From NCBI GenBank assembly GCA_963795435.1, contig CAWCHV010000009.1, positions 496,001 to 560,000 on the forward strand: a stretch of 64,000 nucleotides of DNA, given 5' to 3'. The position numbers and the translations under genes are program-made. The notes beneath the pieces were generated by a model. It saw only the letters and a program-made list of their open reading frames with translations, searched no databases and had not been told where the DNA came from. The stretch is from JAFKFI01 sp963795435 (GTDB lineage: Bacteria; Pseudomonadota; Alphaproteobacteria; Acetobacterales; Acetobacteraceae). The stretch's first letter is position 1. Every line of letters begins with the position of its first letter. This document shows, in pieces, positions 16,525 to 24,966 of the stretch.

Positions 16525-17725
16525 GCACGCGCGGCGGCTCGCCCGATGGCGGGGTGAGCAGGGTTTCCGGCATCACGAACCGACATGCCAGCGCCCCGGC
16601 GAGACCGGCCGCGGCGAGCGCCATGAACGCCGCCGTATCGCCGAAATGGTCGGCCGTCCAGCCGGCCATCATGGTGCTGAGCGAGGCGCCCACGAACACG
16701 GCGAGCCCGAGCACGCCCATGCACAGGTTGAACCGGCCGCTGCCGACGGTCACGTCGGCCGAGATCAGCGGGAACATCACCCCGAACACCGCGCCGCTGA
16801 TGCCGCCCAGCGCCTGCAGGGCGATGAGCAGAAACGCGTTGGGAACGAGCGCGATCAGCACGCCGCGCAGGGCCAGCATCGCCCAGCCCAGCACCAGCAG
16901 CGGCCGGCGGCCCCAGGTCTCGGCGCGCGCGCCGACCCAGGGCGACATCAGGGCAACGACGATCTGCGGCAACACGATGCAGGCGCCCACGATCATGCTG
17001 GCGAGGTCGCCGGCGGTCTTGGTCACCGACGCGGCGGCGAACGGCAGCATCGCGGCGTTCGACAGATGGAACAGCAGCGTGCAAAGCCCGAATGCCAGCA
17101 CCCGCCGGTCGGCGACCAGGTCGCGCAGCCCATGCCAGTCGAACGGGTCCGCCTTGAGCGGCCGCTCGGCCGGTTCGACCCGGCCGACCATCGCGAGGGC
17201 CACGAGGGCCGGAGCGCCCAGCGCGGCGGTGAGCCAAAACACCGCTTCCGGCGACACCGCGCTGCCGATCACGCCCATGACGCCGGCGGCGATGCCGTTG
17301 CCGACCGAAGCGAACCGCGCGTTCCGCCCGAGCCGCTCGCCGAGAGCGGCGTGCCCGACCAATGCCAGGCTGACCGCCGCGATCGCCGGGGTGAGCACGC
17401 AGCTGGCGAGGCCATGCAGCAGTTCGGCGAGGTAAACAGGCCCCACCAGGGGGAAGAGCGCGAACAGCAGGGCGCTGAAGCTGACCGCGACCACGCCGAC
17501 CATCGCCGCCACGCGCTTGTTGTAGAGAGCATCGACCAGCGCGCCGGCCGGCACCTGCCCGATCAGCGCCGCGATGGTGCCGAGGCTGAGGGCGACCCCG
17601 ATCTGGCCGTCGGTCCATTTGTTCGCGGTGAGATAGACGGCGATGAAGGGTCCGAAGCCGGTCTGCACGTCGGCGACGAAGAAATTCACCATGTCGAGCG
17701 CGCGAGCGCTGCGGGCGTGGGCCAT
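16499..17725 (-). CDS. MFS transporter
   Basis: 408 residues, 12 predicted helices, with MFS loop signatures (ALVDALYNKR between helices 2 and 3; ARAETWGRRPLLV between helices 8 and 9). The N-terminal MVNFFVADVQTGFGPFIAVYL resembles MFS proteins found near stress or efflux genes; the substrate is unknown. It is convergent with the RND pump, overlapping by 26 bp, and is preceded on its own strand by the PRC-barrel gene's end 16 bp upstream, so it could be read from the ggt/PRC operon. Confidence 0.9.
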   Translation of the reverse strand: MAHARSARALDMVNFFVADVQTGFGPFIAVYLTANKWTDGQIGVALSLGTIAALIGQVPAGALVDALYNKRVAAMVGVVAVSFSALLFALFPLVGPVYLAELLHGLASCVLTPAIAAVSLALVGHAALGERLGRNARFASVGNGIAAGVMGVIGSAVSPEAVFWLTAALGAPALVALAMVGRVEPAERPLKADPFDWHGLRDLVADRRVLAFGLCTLLFHLSNAAMLPFAAASVTKTAGDLASMIVGACIVLPQIVVALMSPWVGARAETWGRRPLLVLGWAMLALRGVLIALVPNAFLLIALQALGGISGAVFGVMFPLISADVTVGSGRFNLCMGVLGLAVFVGASLSTMMAGWTADHFGDTAAFMALAAAGLAGALACRFVMPETLLTPPSGEPPRVLRRRRPAS

Positions 17726-17741
17726 AAGTGAGGGACTCGCT

Positions 17742-18440
17742 CTAGCCGGAAGGGCCTGGCTTCACCGCATCAGGCTTGCCTGCATCCGGCTGGGTCGCGT
17801 CCGGTGGGGGCGCATTCGGCTGGGTCGAGTCCGATTTGGTCGCATCCGATTTCGCTGCATCCGGTTGGGGCGCGTTCGGCTGGGTCGTTGCGTCCGGCTG
17901 GGTCGTCCCGTTCGGCTTGCCCGCGTCCGACTTGGCCGTGTCCGGCAGCGGCGCCGCCGGCTTGGCCGTGTCGGGTGGCTGCGCCGCCGGCTTGGCTGTG
18001 TCCGGTAGCGCCGCTGCCGGTTTGGGGAGCTCCGCCTTGACCGCCTCCGACTTGACGACGTCGGGCTTGACCACGGGCGCCGGCTGCTGGTCCTTGTAAT
18101 CCGGCGCCGCGCGGACCTGGTCGGGCGCGAGTTCGAGCGTGATCGGATGGGTCTTGTCGCCCGGCGAGAATTTCAGGGATTTCCAGTCCACCGCGACCTT
18201 GCGGTTGCCCACGCCGAGGAAGCCGCCGAAGTCGATGACCGCCGCGACCGGCCGGCCATCCTGTCCGACCAGCACGTCGGTCAACCGGCCGACATCCTTG
18301 CCGGCCGGTCCCTGCACCGTCACACCCATGATCGACATCGCCGATTCGGGCGCGACCTGCTCGACGGGCGCAGGAGCGGGAGCGGCGGCGAGGAGGGCGA
18401 GCAGGCCTATGGCCGGCGCGGTGGCGCGGAGCGTGCTCAC
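17742..18440 (-). CDS. PRC-barrel domain protein with long repetitive Pro/Asp/Lys tail
   Basis: 232 residues. A signal peptide (LLALLAAAPAPA) is followed by a PRC-barrel domain (about 35-105; MGVTVQGPAGKDVGRLTDVLV) of the kind found in periplasmic and photosynthetic-apparatus proteins. From about residue 120 it is low-complexity, made of degenerate units such as PDTAKPAA, PDATTQPN and PDAAKSDA. The GTG start overlaps the ggt stop by 4 bases (GTGA), so it is coupled to it; much longer upstream open sequence in this frame is shadow of ggt. Likely an exported, partly disordered protein. The role of the tail is unknown; it may span peptidoglycan. Confidence 0.8.
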   Translation of the reverse strand: MSTLRATAPAIGLLALLAAAPAPAPVEQVAPESAMSIMGVTVQGPAGKDVGRLTDVLVGQDGRPVAAVIDFGGFLGVGNRKVAVDWKSLKFSPGDKTHPITLELAPDQVRAAPDYKDQQPAPVVKPDVVKSEAVKAELPKPAAALPDTAKPAAQPPDTAKPAAPLPDTAKSDAGKPNGTTQPDATTQPNAPQPDAAKSDATKSDSTQPNAPPPDATQPDAGKPDAVKPGPSG

Positions 18441-20047
18441 CACGCCGCCGCCCAGCCGTCGTGCCGGGGGTCGGAGCCGGCGATCCGCACCCCGTTTTCC
18501 GCCACCCGGATGACCTGGACGCTGCACGGACCCTCGAGCGGACCCACGCGGTCGAGCCGATGGCCGAGCGCCTCCAACCCGCGCAGCACGTCCGGGCCAA
18601 AGCCCGGTTCGACGGTGAGGCGGCCGTCGCCCTCGTGCGGCCAGTTGGCGCCTTGGCCTTGCTGAACGCTGGTCCAGCGCGGCGCCTCGACCGCCTGCTG
18701 CGGGTCGGCCCCGAGATCGAGCATGGCCGTCAATACCTGAAGGTTGACCTGCACCTGGTTGTCCGCCCCCGGCGTGCCGAGCACGCCCCAAAGTTTGCCG
18801 CCGTTCAGCACGATCGGCGCGTTCATCGTGTGGCGAACCCGCTTGCCGGGCGCCAGCCGGTTGGCGTGGCCCGGCGCCAAATGCCAGTAGGCCATCCTGT
18901 TGTTGAGCAGGATTCCGGTATCACCGGCGGTGACACCCGAGCCGAACAGCGAGTTCAGGCTCTGGATGGCGGATACCGCATTGCCGCTCTCGTCCACAAC
19001 ACAGAAATAGGTCGTATCTCCCGCCCGCTCGGGCTCCGCGAGCGGCAACTCGGCGGCGCGGCGCGGGTCGATGCGGGCGGCGCTCTCGTCGGCATGGGCG
19101 TCCGACAGCAGGCGCGCGATCGGCACCTCCTCGTGGCGCGGATCGGTGCCGTACCGCTCGCGGTCGAGGAATGCGAGCTTCTTCGCCTCCACCATGACGT
19201 GGATGCGCTGCACCGGATCGAGCCTCGCGAGGTCGAACCGCTCCACCGTCCGCAGCATCTGCAGAAACGTGAACCCGGTCGAGTTGGGCGGCGTCTGCGT
19301 GACCTCGAAGCCGCGATAGGCGATGGCGATGGGCGATTGCAGCTCGGCGGTGCAGGCGGCGAGGTCGGCTTCGGTGATCGGCACCCCGGCCTCGCGCATC
19401 CCGGCGGCGAGTCGGCGGGCGAGGCGGCCGCGATAGAAGGTCTCGGCGCCGTCAGCGGCGATCTCCTCCAGGGTGTGCGCCAGCGCCGGCTGGCGGATCA
19501 GCCCCGCGATCGGCGGCGCCGCGTCGGCGCCGGCCAGGAAGGCGGCGCGGCTCAGCGGATCGGGGGCAAGCGCCGCGAGGCTCTGGCCGGCATAGTCCCG
19601 GTAGGCCCGCGTGGCGGCGAATCCGTCCCGCGCGTGACCGATCGCAGCGTCGAACAGCCCCGACCAGGGCAGCCGCCCGTGGGCCGCGTGCATCGCCTGG
19701 AGAGCCGCCAGCGCGCCGGGCACCGACACGCTGCGCGGCCCGCGCACCGCCACCCCGTCGGCGAATCGCTCCGGGTGGGCTGAGGCGGGCGCCGGGCCGG
19801 TGCCGTTATAGACCTCGGCCGCGCCGCGTGCGGCCAGATGCGCGTGATAGAAGGCATCGCCGCCAAGTCCCGACATGTGTGGTTCGACCACGAACAGCGT
19901 GGTCGCGACCGCGACGGTGGCGTCGAACGCATTGCCGCCGGCGCGCAGCGCGTCGAGCCCCGCCTGCGCGGCCAGCGGATGGTTGGCGCCAACCGCCCCG
20001 CGCCGCCCCATGACGAGTGGCCGATAGCTGCGCGCGAAGCTCTGCAT
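18437..20047 (-). CDS. ggt: gamma-glutamyltransferase family protein
   Basis: 536-residue Ntn-hydrolase that self-cleaves into two chains. The predicted nucleophile is T345 in GDTTYFCVVD, and the small subunit carries the conserved NNRM, PG-RVRHTM and LGTPGADNQVQ segments. No signal peptide is seen (MQSFARSYRPLVMGRRGAVGAN), so it resembles the cytoplasmic YwrD/acylase-like group. It transfers or hydrolyses gamma-glutamyl groups from glutathione-like substrates. It is divergent from UdgX across 180 bp containing a 17-bp palindrome, and coupled downstream to the PRC-barrel gene. Confidence 0.92.
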   Translation of the reverse strand: MQSFARSYRPLVMGRRGAVGANHPLAAQAGLDALRAGGNAFDATVAVATTLFVVEPHMSGLGGDAFYHAHLAARGAAEVYNGTGPAPASAHPERFADGVAVRGPRSVSVPGALAALQAMHAAHGRLPWSGLFDAAIGHARDGFAATRAYRDYAGQSLAALAPDPLSRAAFLAGADAAPPIAGLIRQPALAHTLEEIAADGAETFYRGRLARRLAAGMREAGVPITEADLAACTAELQSPIAIAYRGFEVTQTPPNSTGFTFLQMLRTVERFDLARLDPVQRIHVMVEAKKLAFLDRERYGTDPRHEEVPIARLLSDAHADESAARIDPRRAAELPLAEPERAGDTTYFCVVDESGNAVSAIQSLNSLFGSGVTAGDTGILLNNRMAYWHLAPGHANRLAPGKRVRHTMNAPIVLNGGKLWGVLGTPGADNQVQVNLQVLTAMLDLGADPQQAVEAPRWTSVQQGQGANWPHEGDGRLTVEPGFGPDVLRGLEALGHRLDRVGPLEGPCSVQVIRVAENGVRIAGSDPRHDGWAAAW

Positions 20048-20084
20048 TTTGCCTTCTCCCTGCTCCCGTCGAACATAATCACGG

Positions 20085-20101
20085 CTTCGTCCCGGACGAA
20101 G
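20085..20101. promoter_or_regulatory. 17-bp perfect palindrome between ggt and udgX
   Basis: CTTCGTCC-C-GGACGAAG, eight-base arms around one base, 38 bp upstream of the ggt ATG in the divergent promoter region. It fits a dimeric repressor site. It does not match the alphaproteobacterial LexA box (GAAC-N7-GTTC). Confidence 0.4.
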
Positions 20102-20229
20102 GGTTGAATTACGGCCGCCATTTTCTCCTACCCCATCGTGTCCGGCAGAGAGCGGGAGCTTGCGCGGCCGGGCGCTCGCCTGGAAGATTTACCGATGGCG
20201 GCCGATTCCGCGACAGGTCTACTCGGCTG

Positions 20230-21597
20230 ATGCCCAGAATCGTCCTCGCCCGCGAGACGGACTGGGACGGCTGGCGCCGCGCCACACGCGCGCTAGTGCT
20301 CGGCGGCGTGCCGCCCGAGACGATCCTCTGGTCCGTGGGCGCCGACGGATCGGCGGGAGATCCCCTGCCCCCGGCGACAGAGGATACGTTCAATGTCTCG
20401 CGGGCGCTGGTGGCCTTGGCCGGGACCGCGATCCTGGCGCGCGAGCCGGAGCGGTTCGGCCTGCTCTACCGGCTGGTCTGGCGCGCCCATCGCGGCGAGC
20501 GGCATTCATTCGAGCGGGCGACCGACCCGGAGATATCGGGCGCCCTGGCGCTCGCGCGGTCCGTGCGGCGAGATCTGCACAGGATGCGAGCCCTCCTCCG
20601 CTTCCGCGCGATCACCAGACCGGATGGCACGTGGTACGTCGGATGGTTCGAACCGGACCACTACATCCTCGAAGCCAACGCGGAGTTTCTCGCCCGCCGC
20701 TTCACGGCGCTGCGCTGGTCTATCCTCACGCCCGACGCAAGCGGCCATTGGGACGGCCGCGGGTTGCGGTTCGGCCCAGGCGTCGAGCCTCGCGACGTGC
20801 CGGACGACGACGCGCTGGAGGCGTGTTGGCGCAACCTGCCCGACCCCGCGGCGCTTCCGCTTACGACCCGGTCGGCATCGGGCTGGACCGAGGAGATCGT
20901 GGAGCAAGTCTTGCGCGCACCGGACAAGCTGCCGCTCGGGCCCGTCCGCACCCGCTCGCGCGAGAGCGGGCCGGCGGCTCGCAACACGCCGCTCGCCCGC
21001 GCCGCGCACGAAGCCGAGACCTGCCGGCGCTGCGACCTGTGGGAACCGGCCACCCAGACCGTGTTCGGCGAAGGCCCGGCGGATGCCCGCGTCATGTTCG
21101 TCGGCGAGCAGCCGGGCGATCAGGAGGATGTGGCGGGGCGCCCCTTCGTCGGCCCCGCCGGCCAACTGCTGGACCGGGCGCTGGAGGAGGCGGGCATCGA
21201 CCGGCGGACCGTCTACGTCACCAATGCGGTGAAACACTTCAAATTCGTCCCGCGCGGCAAGCGGCGCATCCATCAGAAGCCGGAGAGCCCGGAAATCGCC
21301 GCCTGCAAGTTCTGGCTCGACATCGAGTTGCGCGAGGTGCGGCCCGACCTGCTGGTGCTGCTCGGCGCCACGGCGGCGCGCGCGGCTCTCGGCCGCGCCG
21401 TCACCATCGGGCGCGAGCGCGGACGACGCATCGACCTGCCCGACGGGCAGGCGGCGTTCGTCACGGTGCATCCGTCCTTCCTGTTGCGCGTGCCGGACGA
21501 GGAGGGGCGCGCGCGGGAATACCGCGCGTTCCTCGACGATCTGCGCGAGGCGGCGCGGCTGGCCGAGGAAATCGCCGGCGAGCGCGCCGCCGGGTAA
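20230..21597 (+). CDS. udgX: DUF4130-UdgX fusion, uracil-DNA binding protein
   Basis: 455 residues. The N-terminal half (1-250) is the DUF4130 domain commonly fused to UdgX (ETDWDGWRRATRALVLGGV; WYVGWFEPDHYILE). The C-terminal half is family-4-like uracil-DNA glycosylase with FeS cysteines (C275, C278, C359 among them), motif GEQPGDQED (292-300), and the UdgX loop KRRIH (344-348). H348 is the residue expected to form a covalent bond with the abasic site in this family. It acts in DNA repair or protection. ATG 20230 matches the family start. The radical-SAM partner usually next to it is not in the window. Confidence 0.92.
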   Translation: MPRIVLARETDWDGWRRATRALVLGGVPPETILWSVGADGSAGDPLPPATEDTFNVSRALVALAGTAILAREPERFGLLYRLVWRAHRGERHSFERATDPEISGALALARSVRRDLHRMRALLRFRAITRPDGTWYVGWFEPDHYILEANAEFLARRFTALRWSILTPDASGHWDGRGLRFGPGVEPRDVPDDDALEACWRNLPDPAALPLTTRSASGWTEEIVEQVLRAPDKLPLGPVRTRSRESGPAARNTPLARAAHEAETCRRCDLWEPATQTVFGEGPADARVMFVGEQPGDQEDVAGRPFVGPAGQLLDRALEEAGIDRRTVYVTNAVKHFKFVPRGKRRIHQKPESPEIAACKFWLDIELREVRPDLLVLLGATAARAALGRAVTIGRERGRRIDLPDGQAAFVTVHPSFLLRVPDEEGRAREYRAFLDDLREAARLAEEIAGERAAG

Positions 21598-21701
21598 TTT
21601 CCCCGATAATTTCATCGGCCCCTGCATCCGTCGGGAACGTCCGTCAGTAGGGATTGCAGCGGTCGAGTGCGGCCGCGACCGCAACCCCGAGGAGTTTCCC
21701 G

Positions 21702-22253
21702 ATGAAGCATATCCTTGCCGCCGCCGCGCTTGCCGTCGCGTTCGCCGGACCCGCATTCGCCGAGCAGACCGTCATGGTCGGCGGAGAGGCGATGTATCCG
21801 AGCAAGACGATCGTGCAGAACGCGGTGAACTCGAAGGACCACACCACCCTGGTCGCCGCGGTTAAGGCGGCCGGGCTGGTCGACACCCTACAGGGCAAGG
21901 GCCCGTTCACCGTGTTCGCGCCGACCAATGCCGCCTTCGGCAAGCTGCCGCCCGGAACGGTGGAAAATCTGCTGCGGCCGGAGGAGAAGGTAACCCTGAC
22001 CAAGGTGCTGACGTATCACGTGGTACCGGGCCGCTATACCTCCAACAAGCTGCGCGAGATGATCCAGGAGGGCCACGGCCAAGCCACGCTCAAGACGGTC
22101 GAGGGGGGTACGCTGACCCTGATGATGAACGGATCGAACAACATCGTCATCAAGGATGGCAGGGGCGACGTCGCGGACATCGTGGTCTACGACGTGGCGC
22201 AATCGAACGGCGAGATCTTCTCGATCGACCAGGTGCTGATGCCGGCGTCGTGA
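21702..22253 (+). CDS. fasciclin-domain periplasmic protein
   Basis: 183 residues. Signal peptide cleaved after GPAFA (about residue 20), then one FAS1 domain with H1 (GPFTVFAPTNAAF) and H2 (YHVVPGRYTS) motifs and the C-terminal IVVYDVAQSNGEIFSIDQVLMP. GGAG lies 8 bases before the ATG. It is the first gene of an apparent three-gene operon with a cytochrome b and a molybdopterin enzyme; in this setting it may be a periplasmic scaffold or adhesin. Function not established. Confidence 0.93.
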   Translation: MKHILAAAALAVAFAGPAFAEQTVMVGGEAMYPSKTIVQNAVNSKDHTTLVAAVKAAGLVDTLQGKGPFTVFAPTNAAFGKLPPGTVENLLRPEEKVTLTKVLTYHVVPGRYTSNKLREMIQEGHGQATLKTVEGGTLTLMMNGSNNIVIKDGRGDVADIVVYDVAQSNGEIFSIDQVLMPAS

Positions 22254-22320
22254 CGGGCGGCGGCGGGCGGTTTCCTCCCCGGCCGCCCGCCGCGACAAGG
22301 CTCGTAGCGGAGAAAAATCC

Positions 22321-22926
22321 TTGCGTATCCATCCACTGACGGTTCGGATCGTCCATTGGACCACGGCGTTCGCGGTCATCTGCATGATGCTCAGCGGCTG
22401 GCGGATCTATGACGCCTCGCCGCTGTTCGGTTTCACTTTCCCGCCGGCGATCACGCTCGGCGGCTGGCTGGCCGGGGCCATTGCCTGGCATCTCGCCGCG
22501 ATGTGGCTGCTGGTGGCGAGCTTCGTCGTGTATCTCGTCTACGGCATCGCCAGCGGCCATTTCCGCCGCCGCATGTTTCCGGTGCGCCCGGTCGAGGTGG
22601 CACACGATCTTGGCCTCGCGCTGCGCTTCCGGCTGCCGCATCGGACCGGCATGTACAACGCCGTGCAGCGCGTGTTCTATCTCGGTGTCATCGTGGCACT
22701 GCTCGGCGCGCTCGCGTCCGGTTTCGCGATCTGGAAGCCGGTGCAGTTCGCGCCGCTGACCGCACTGCTTGGCGGCTACGATACCGCCCGTTATGTCCAT
22801 TTCTTCTGCATGTCGGCGATCGCCGCGTTCATCGTCGTGCACCTCGCGCTGGTCGCCCTCGTGCCTCGCGTGCTGCCGACGATGATTACCGGCGGCCATC
22901 TGCCGCAGGGAGGGCCAGCCGAATGA
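22321..22926 (+). CDS. cytochrome b/b6-type membrane subunit
   Basis: 201 residues, four predicted membrane helices with histidines suited to bind heme b (VHWTTAF near 12, AWHLAAMW near 60, YVHFFCM near 160, VVHLALV near 178). Start is TTG at 22321 with GGAG upstream. Its stop overlaps the next gene's ATG by 4 bases. It most likely passes electrons between the quinone pool and the periplasmic molybdopterin enzyme, analogous to the MsrQ/YedZ partner of MsrP but of a different cytochrome b family. Confidence 0.9.
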   Translation: MRIHPLTVRIVHWTTAFAVICMMLSGWRIYDASPLFGFTFPPAITLGGWLAGAIAWHLAAMWLLVASFVVYLVYGIASGHFRRRMFPVRPVEVAHDLGLALRFRLPHRTGMYNAVQRVFYLGVIVALLGALASGFAIWKPVQFAPLTALLGGYDTARYVHFFCMSAIAAFIVVHLALVALVPRVLPTMITGGHLPQGGPAE

Positions 22927-23666
22927 GCAAGTCCTTCGTAGCCGATCATCGTCGCGCGCTGTCGCGTCTGGACCGCCGGATGTTCCTGCGGGGCGGGTTT
23001 TCGGTCGGCGCGCTATCGCTGCTCGGCGGCTGCAATCTGTCGGACGGCGACGCGGTGGACCGCGTGCTGTGGACGATGTCGCGGCTGAACGACCGGCTGC
23101 AGGCCGCGCTGTTCAGTCCGCACCGACTCGCCGCGACCTTCCCGGCGAGCGCCATCACCGAGCCGTTCCCGTTCAACGCCTATTACCCTGAATGGCGCGC
23201 GCCGACGGTGGACGGCGCCACGTATCGCCTCGAACTCGGCGGACTGATCGGCGACACGACGCCTTGGACGCTCGATCGCTTGCGCGCGCTACCGCAGACC
23301 TCGCAGATCACGCGACATGTCTGCGTCGAGGGATGGAGCGCGATCGGCGAGTGGCGCGGCGTCACGTTCAGCGACTTCCTGCGCCGGATCGGCGCCGATC
23401 TCCATGCGCGCTATGTCGCGTTTCGCTGCGCCGACGACTACACCAGCAGCATCGACATGGCGACCGCGCTGCATCCGCAGACCTTGCTGGCACTCGGATG
23501 GCGCGACGAGGTGCTGCCGCGCAAATACGGCTTCCCGATGAAGCTCCGCATCCCGACCAAGCTCGGCTTCAAGAACCCCAAATACATCATGGCGATGAGC
23601 GTCACGAACACGTATCCCGGCGGCTATTGGGAAGACCAGGGCTACAACTGGTTCAGTGGACTCTGA
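22923..23666 (+). CDS. Tat-exported molybdopterin-dependent oxidoreductase (sulfite oxidase/MsrP-like fold)
   Basis: 247 residues. Twin-arginine signal (RRMFLRGG, R18-R19) and a lipobox-like LLGGC (C37), so possibly a Tat-exported lipoprotein. The oxidoreductase domain carries the molybdenum-ligand cysteine in HVCVEGWSAIGEW (C134) and family segments (KYGFPMKLRIPTKLGFKNPK). Its ATG overlaps the cytochrome b stop. With the upstream cytochrome it forms a periplasmic redox unit; the substrate is unknown, methionine-sulfoxide reduction being one known activity of the broader fold. Confidence 0.92.
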   Translation: MSKSFVADHRRALSRLDRRMFLRGGFSVGALSLLGGCNLSDGDAVDRVLWTMSRLNDRLQAALFSPHRLAATFPASAITEPFPFNAYYPEWRAPTVDGATYRLELGGLIGDTTPWTLDRLRALPQTSQITRHVCVEGWSAIGEWRGVTFSDFLRRIGADLHARYVAFRCADDYTSSIDMATALHPQTLLALGWRDEVLPRKYGFPMKLRIPTKLGFKNPKYIMAMSVTNTYPGGYWEDQGYNWFSGL

Positions 23667-23703
23667 CGCTGTCACGGCCGGCCCGCGGTCGGGCCGTGCG
23701 CGG

Positions 23704-23791
23704 CCCCCTCACCTAACCCTCTCCCCCAAGCAGGGGAGAGGGCTTTGTCTTCTCCCTCTCCCCTTCTGAGGGGAGAGGGAGGGGTGAGGGG
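23704..23791. repeat. REP-like nested inverted repeat
   Basis: 88 bp of complementary C-rich and G-rich blocks: CCCCTCACC...CCCTCTCCCC and GGGGAGAGGG, then CTCCCTCTCCCC and GGGGAGAGGGAG...GGGTGAGGGG. It can form one long stem or two hairpins. It has the look of dispersed intergenic palindromes found in many proteobacteria and may also end transcription of the molybdopterin operon. Confidence 0.8.
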
Positions 23792-23868
23792 TACGACGCC
23801 ATTTTCCCGTTGCCCGGATCGCTGCGGTCGCGATACAGATTTGCCGAGCCGCTGATGGGGAGGGAGCG

Positions 23869-24240
23869 ATGGGCTTCGGCGAGGCAATCGGATCGTGTTT
23901 CTCCAAATACGTCACGTTCAGCGGACGGGCGTGCCGGTCGGAGTACTGGTTCTTCGCTCTGTTCGTGGTCATCGTCGATGTCGTCGCCAACGTCGTCGAC
24001 GCGGCCGCCGGCACGTCGTTGCTCGGCGTGATCATCGGTCTCGCCTTGTTTTTGCCGAACCTTGCGGTGAGCGTGCGTCGTCTGCACGACATCGATCGGT
24101 CCGGCTGGTGGGTGCTGCTGGGCCTCATTCCGGTCGTGGGCTGGGTTATCGTCATCGTCTGGGCCTGCACGCGGGGCACTCCGGGGCCGAACCGGTTTGG
24201 TCCCGATTCGCTGCCCGGTTTTGCCGGCGCGATCGCCTGA
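23869..24240 (+). CDS. DUF805 family membrane protein
   Basis: 123 residues with three to four helices and the DUF805 hallmarks FSGRACRSEYWFF near the N-terminus, VSVRRLHDIDRSGWWVLL in the middle and GTPGPNRFGPDSL at the end. RBS gggag lies 5 bases before ATG. Inner-membrane protein of unknown role. It stands alone between the REP-like element and the convergent anti-sigma gene. Confidence 0.93.
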   Translation: MGFGEAIGSCFSKYVTFSGRACRSEYWFFALFVVIVDVVANVVDAAAGTSLLGVIIGLALFLPNLAVSVRRLHDIDRSGWWVLLGLIPVVGWVIVIVWACTRGTPGPNRFGPDSLPGFAGAIA

Positions 24241-24255
24241 CGCGAGCCGGCGGCC

Positions 24256-24966
24256 TTAAAGCCGCTTCAGCGTCCCGGAATAGATCACCGGTCCGGTCGG
24301 CTGGCCGGTCGGCGAGCCGCCCGTGGGTTCCAGGCTGACCATTAGCTGTGTCGAGCCGGTCGGAAGGTTGCGCATCGACACGCTGCGGCCGATCCCTGGA
24401 AGCACGCCGAGCGAGACCGGGGTTTTCGCACCCGGCGGTAGCGCCCACAGCTCCATGTCCTTGCCCTGGGCCGCTTGCACCGGCGCCAGCGGACGGACCA
24501 TGAGCGAGCCGTCGGGCGACATCTGCGCGAGGAACGCGGGCGCCGGGGCGCCGGCCGGGGCGAGTGCCGCAGCGTAGGTCGCGGGCTCGGGGCGGGAGAG
24601 GAGGGCGATGCCTGCGAACGCGGCGGCCAAGGCCAGCGCCGCCGACACCCCGCGCCATACCGCCACGCTTCGCCAGGCCTGTCCGAGCGGCGTCATCTGC
24701 GCCGGCAACGTCGGCGGCGGCTCCGCCTCGGCTTCCGCCGGGCCGCCGATGCTGGCGTCGATCCGGCTCCAGAGATCGGCGGGGGCGGGGCGGGGCGGGA
24801 TCGCGGCGGCGAGCGGGGCGAGTCGGTTCTGCCAAGCCTCGATCGAGTGGGCGACCGCGCCATCGCGCGCCGCCAGTTCCTCCACCGCCCGCGCCTCGTC
24901 GGCTTCGAGCGCGCCGAGCACGTAGATGCCGGCCAGGAGGTCGAAATCCTCGCTCTCGCCGCTCAT
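24256..24966 (-). CDS. anti-sigma factor (RskA/anti-sigma-K type)
   Basis: 236 residues. An N-terminal sigma-binding domain (LLAGIYVLGALEADEARAVEEL; WQNRLAPLAAAI), one membrane helix (about 104-124), then a periplasmic RskA C-terminal domain (KDMELWALPPGAKTPVSLGVLP). Its ATG overlaps the stop of the ECF sigma gene by 4 bases. It should hold that sigma factor at the membrane until an envelope or oxidative signal triggers proteolysis; the mechanism is from family knowledge. Confidence 0.92.
   Translation of the reverse strand: MSGESEDFDLLAGIYVLGALEADEARAVEELAARDGAVAHSIEAWQNRLAPLAAAIPPRPAPADLWSRIDASIGGPAEAEAEPPPTLPAQMTPLGQAWRSVAVWRGVSAALALAAAFAGIALLSRPEPATYAAALAPAGAPAPAFLAQMSPDGSLMVRPLAPVQAAQGKDMELWALPPGAKTPVSLGVLPGIGRSVSMRNLPTGSTQLMVSLEPTGGSPTGQPTGPVIYSGTLKRL

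Noticed and set aside
17643..18008. Plus-strand frame reading as IRLGRVR-like repeats, resembling a repeat protein
   Set aside because: It is the antisense shadow of the repetitive tail of the PRC-barrel gene and has no start context of its own.
23704..23791. Possible CRISPR array
   Set aside because: Only paired inverted blocks, no regularly spaced direct repeats with unique spacers.
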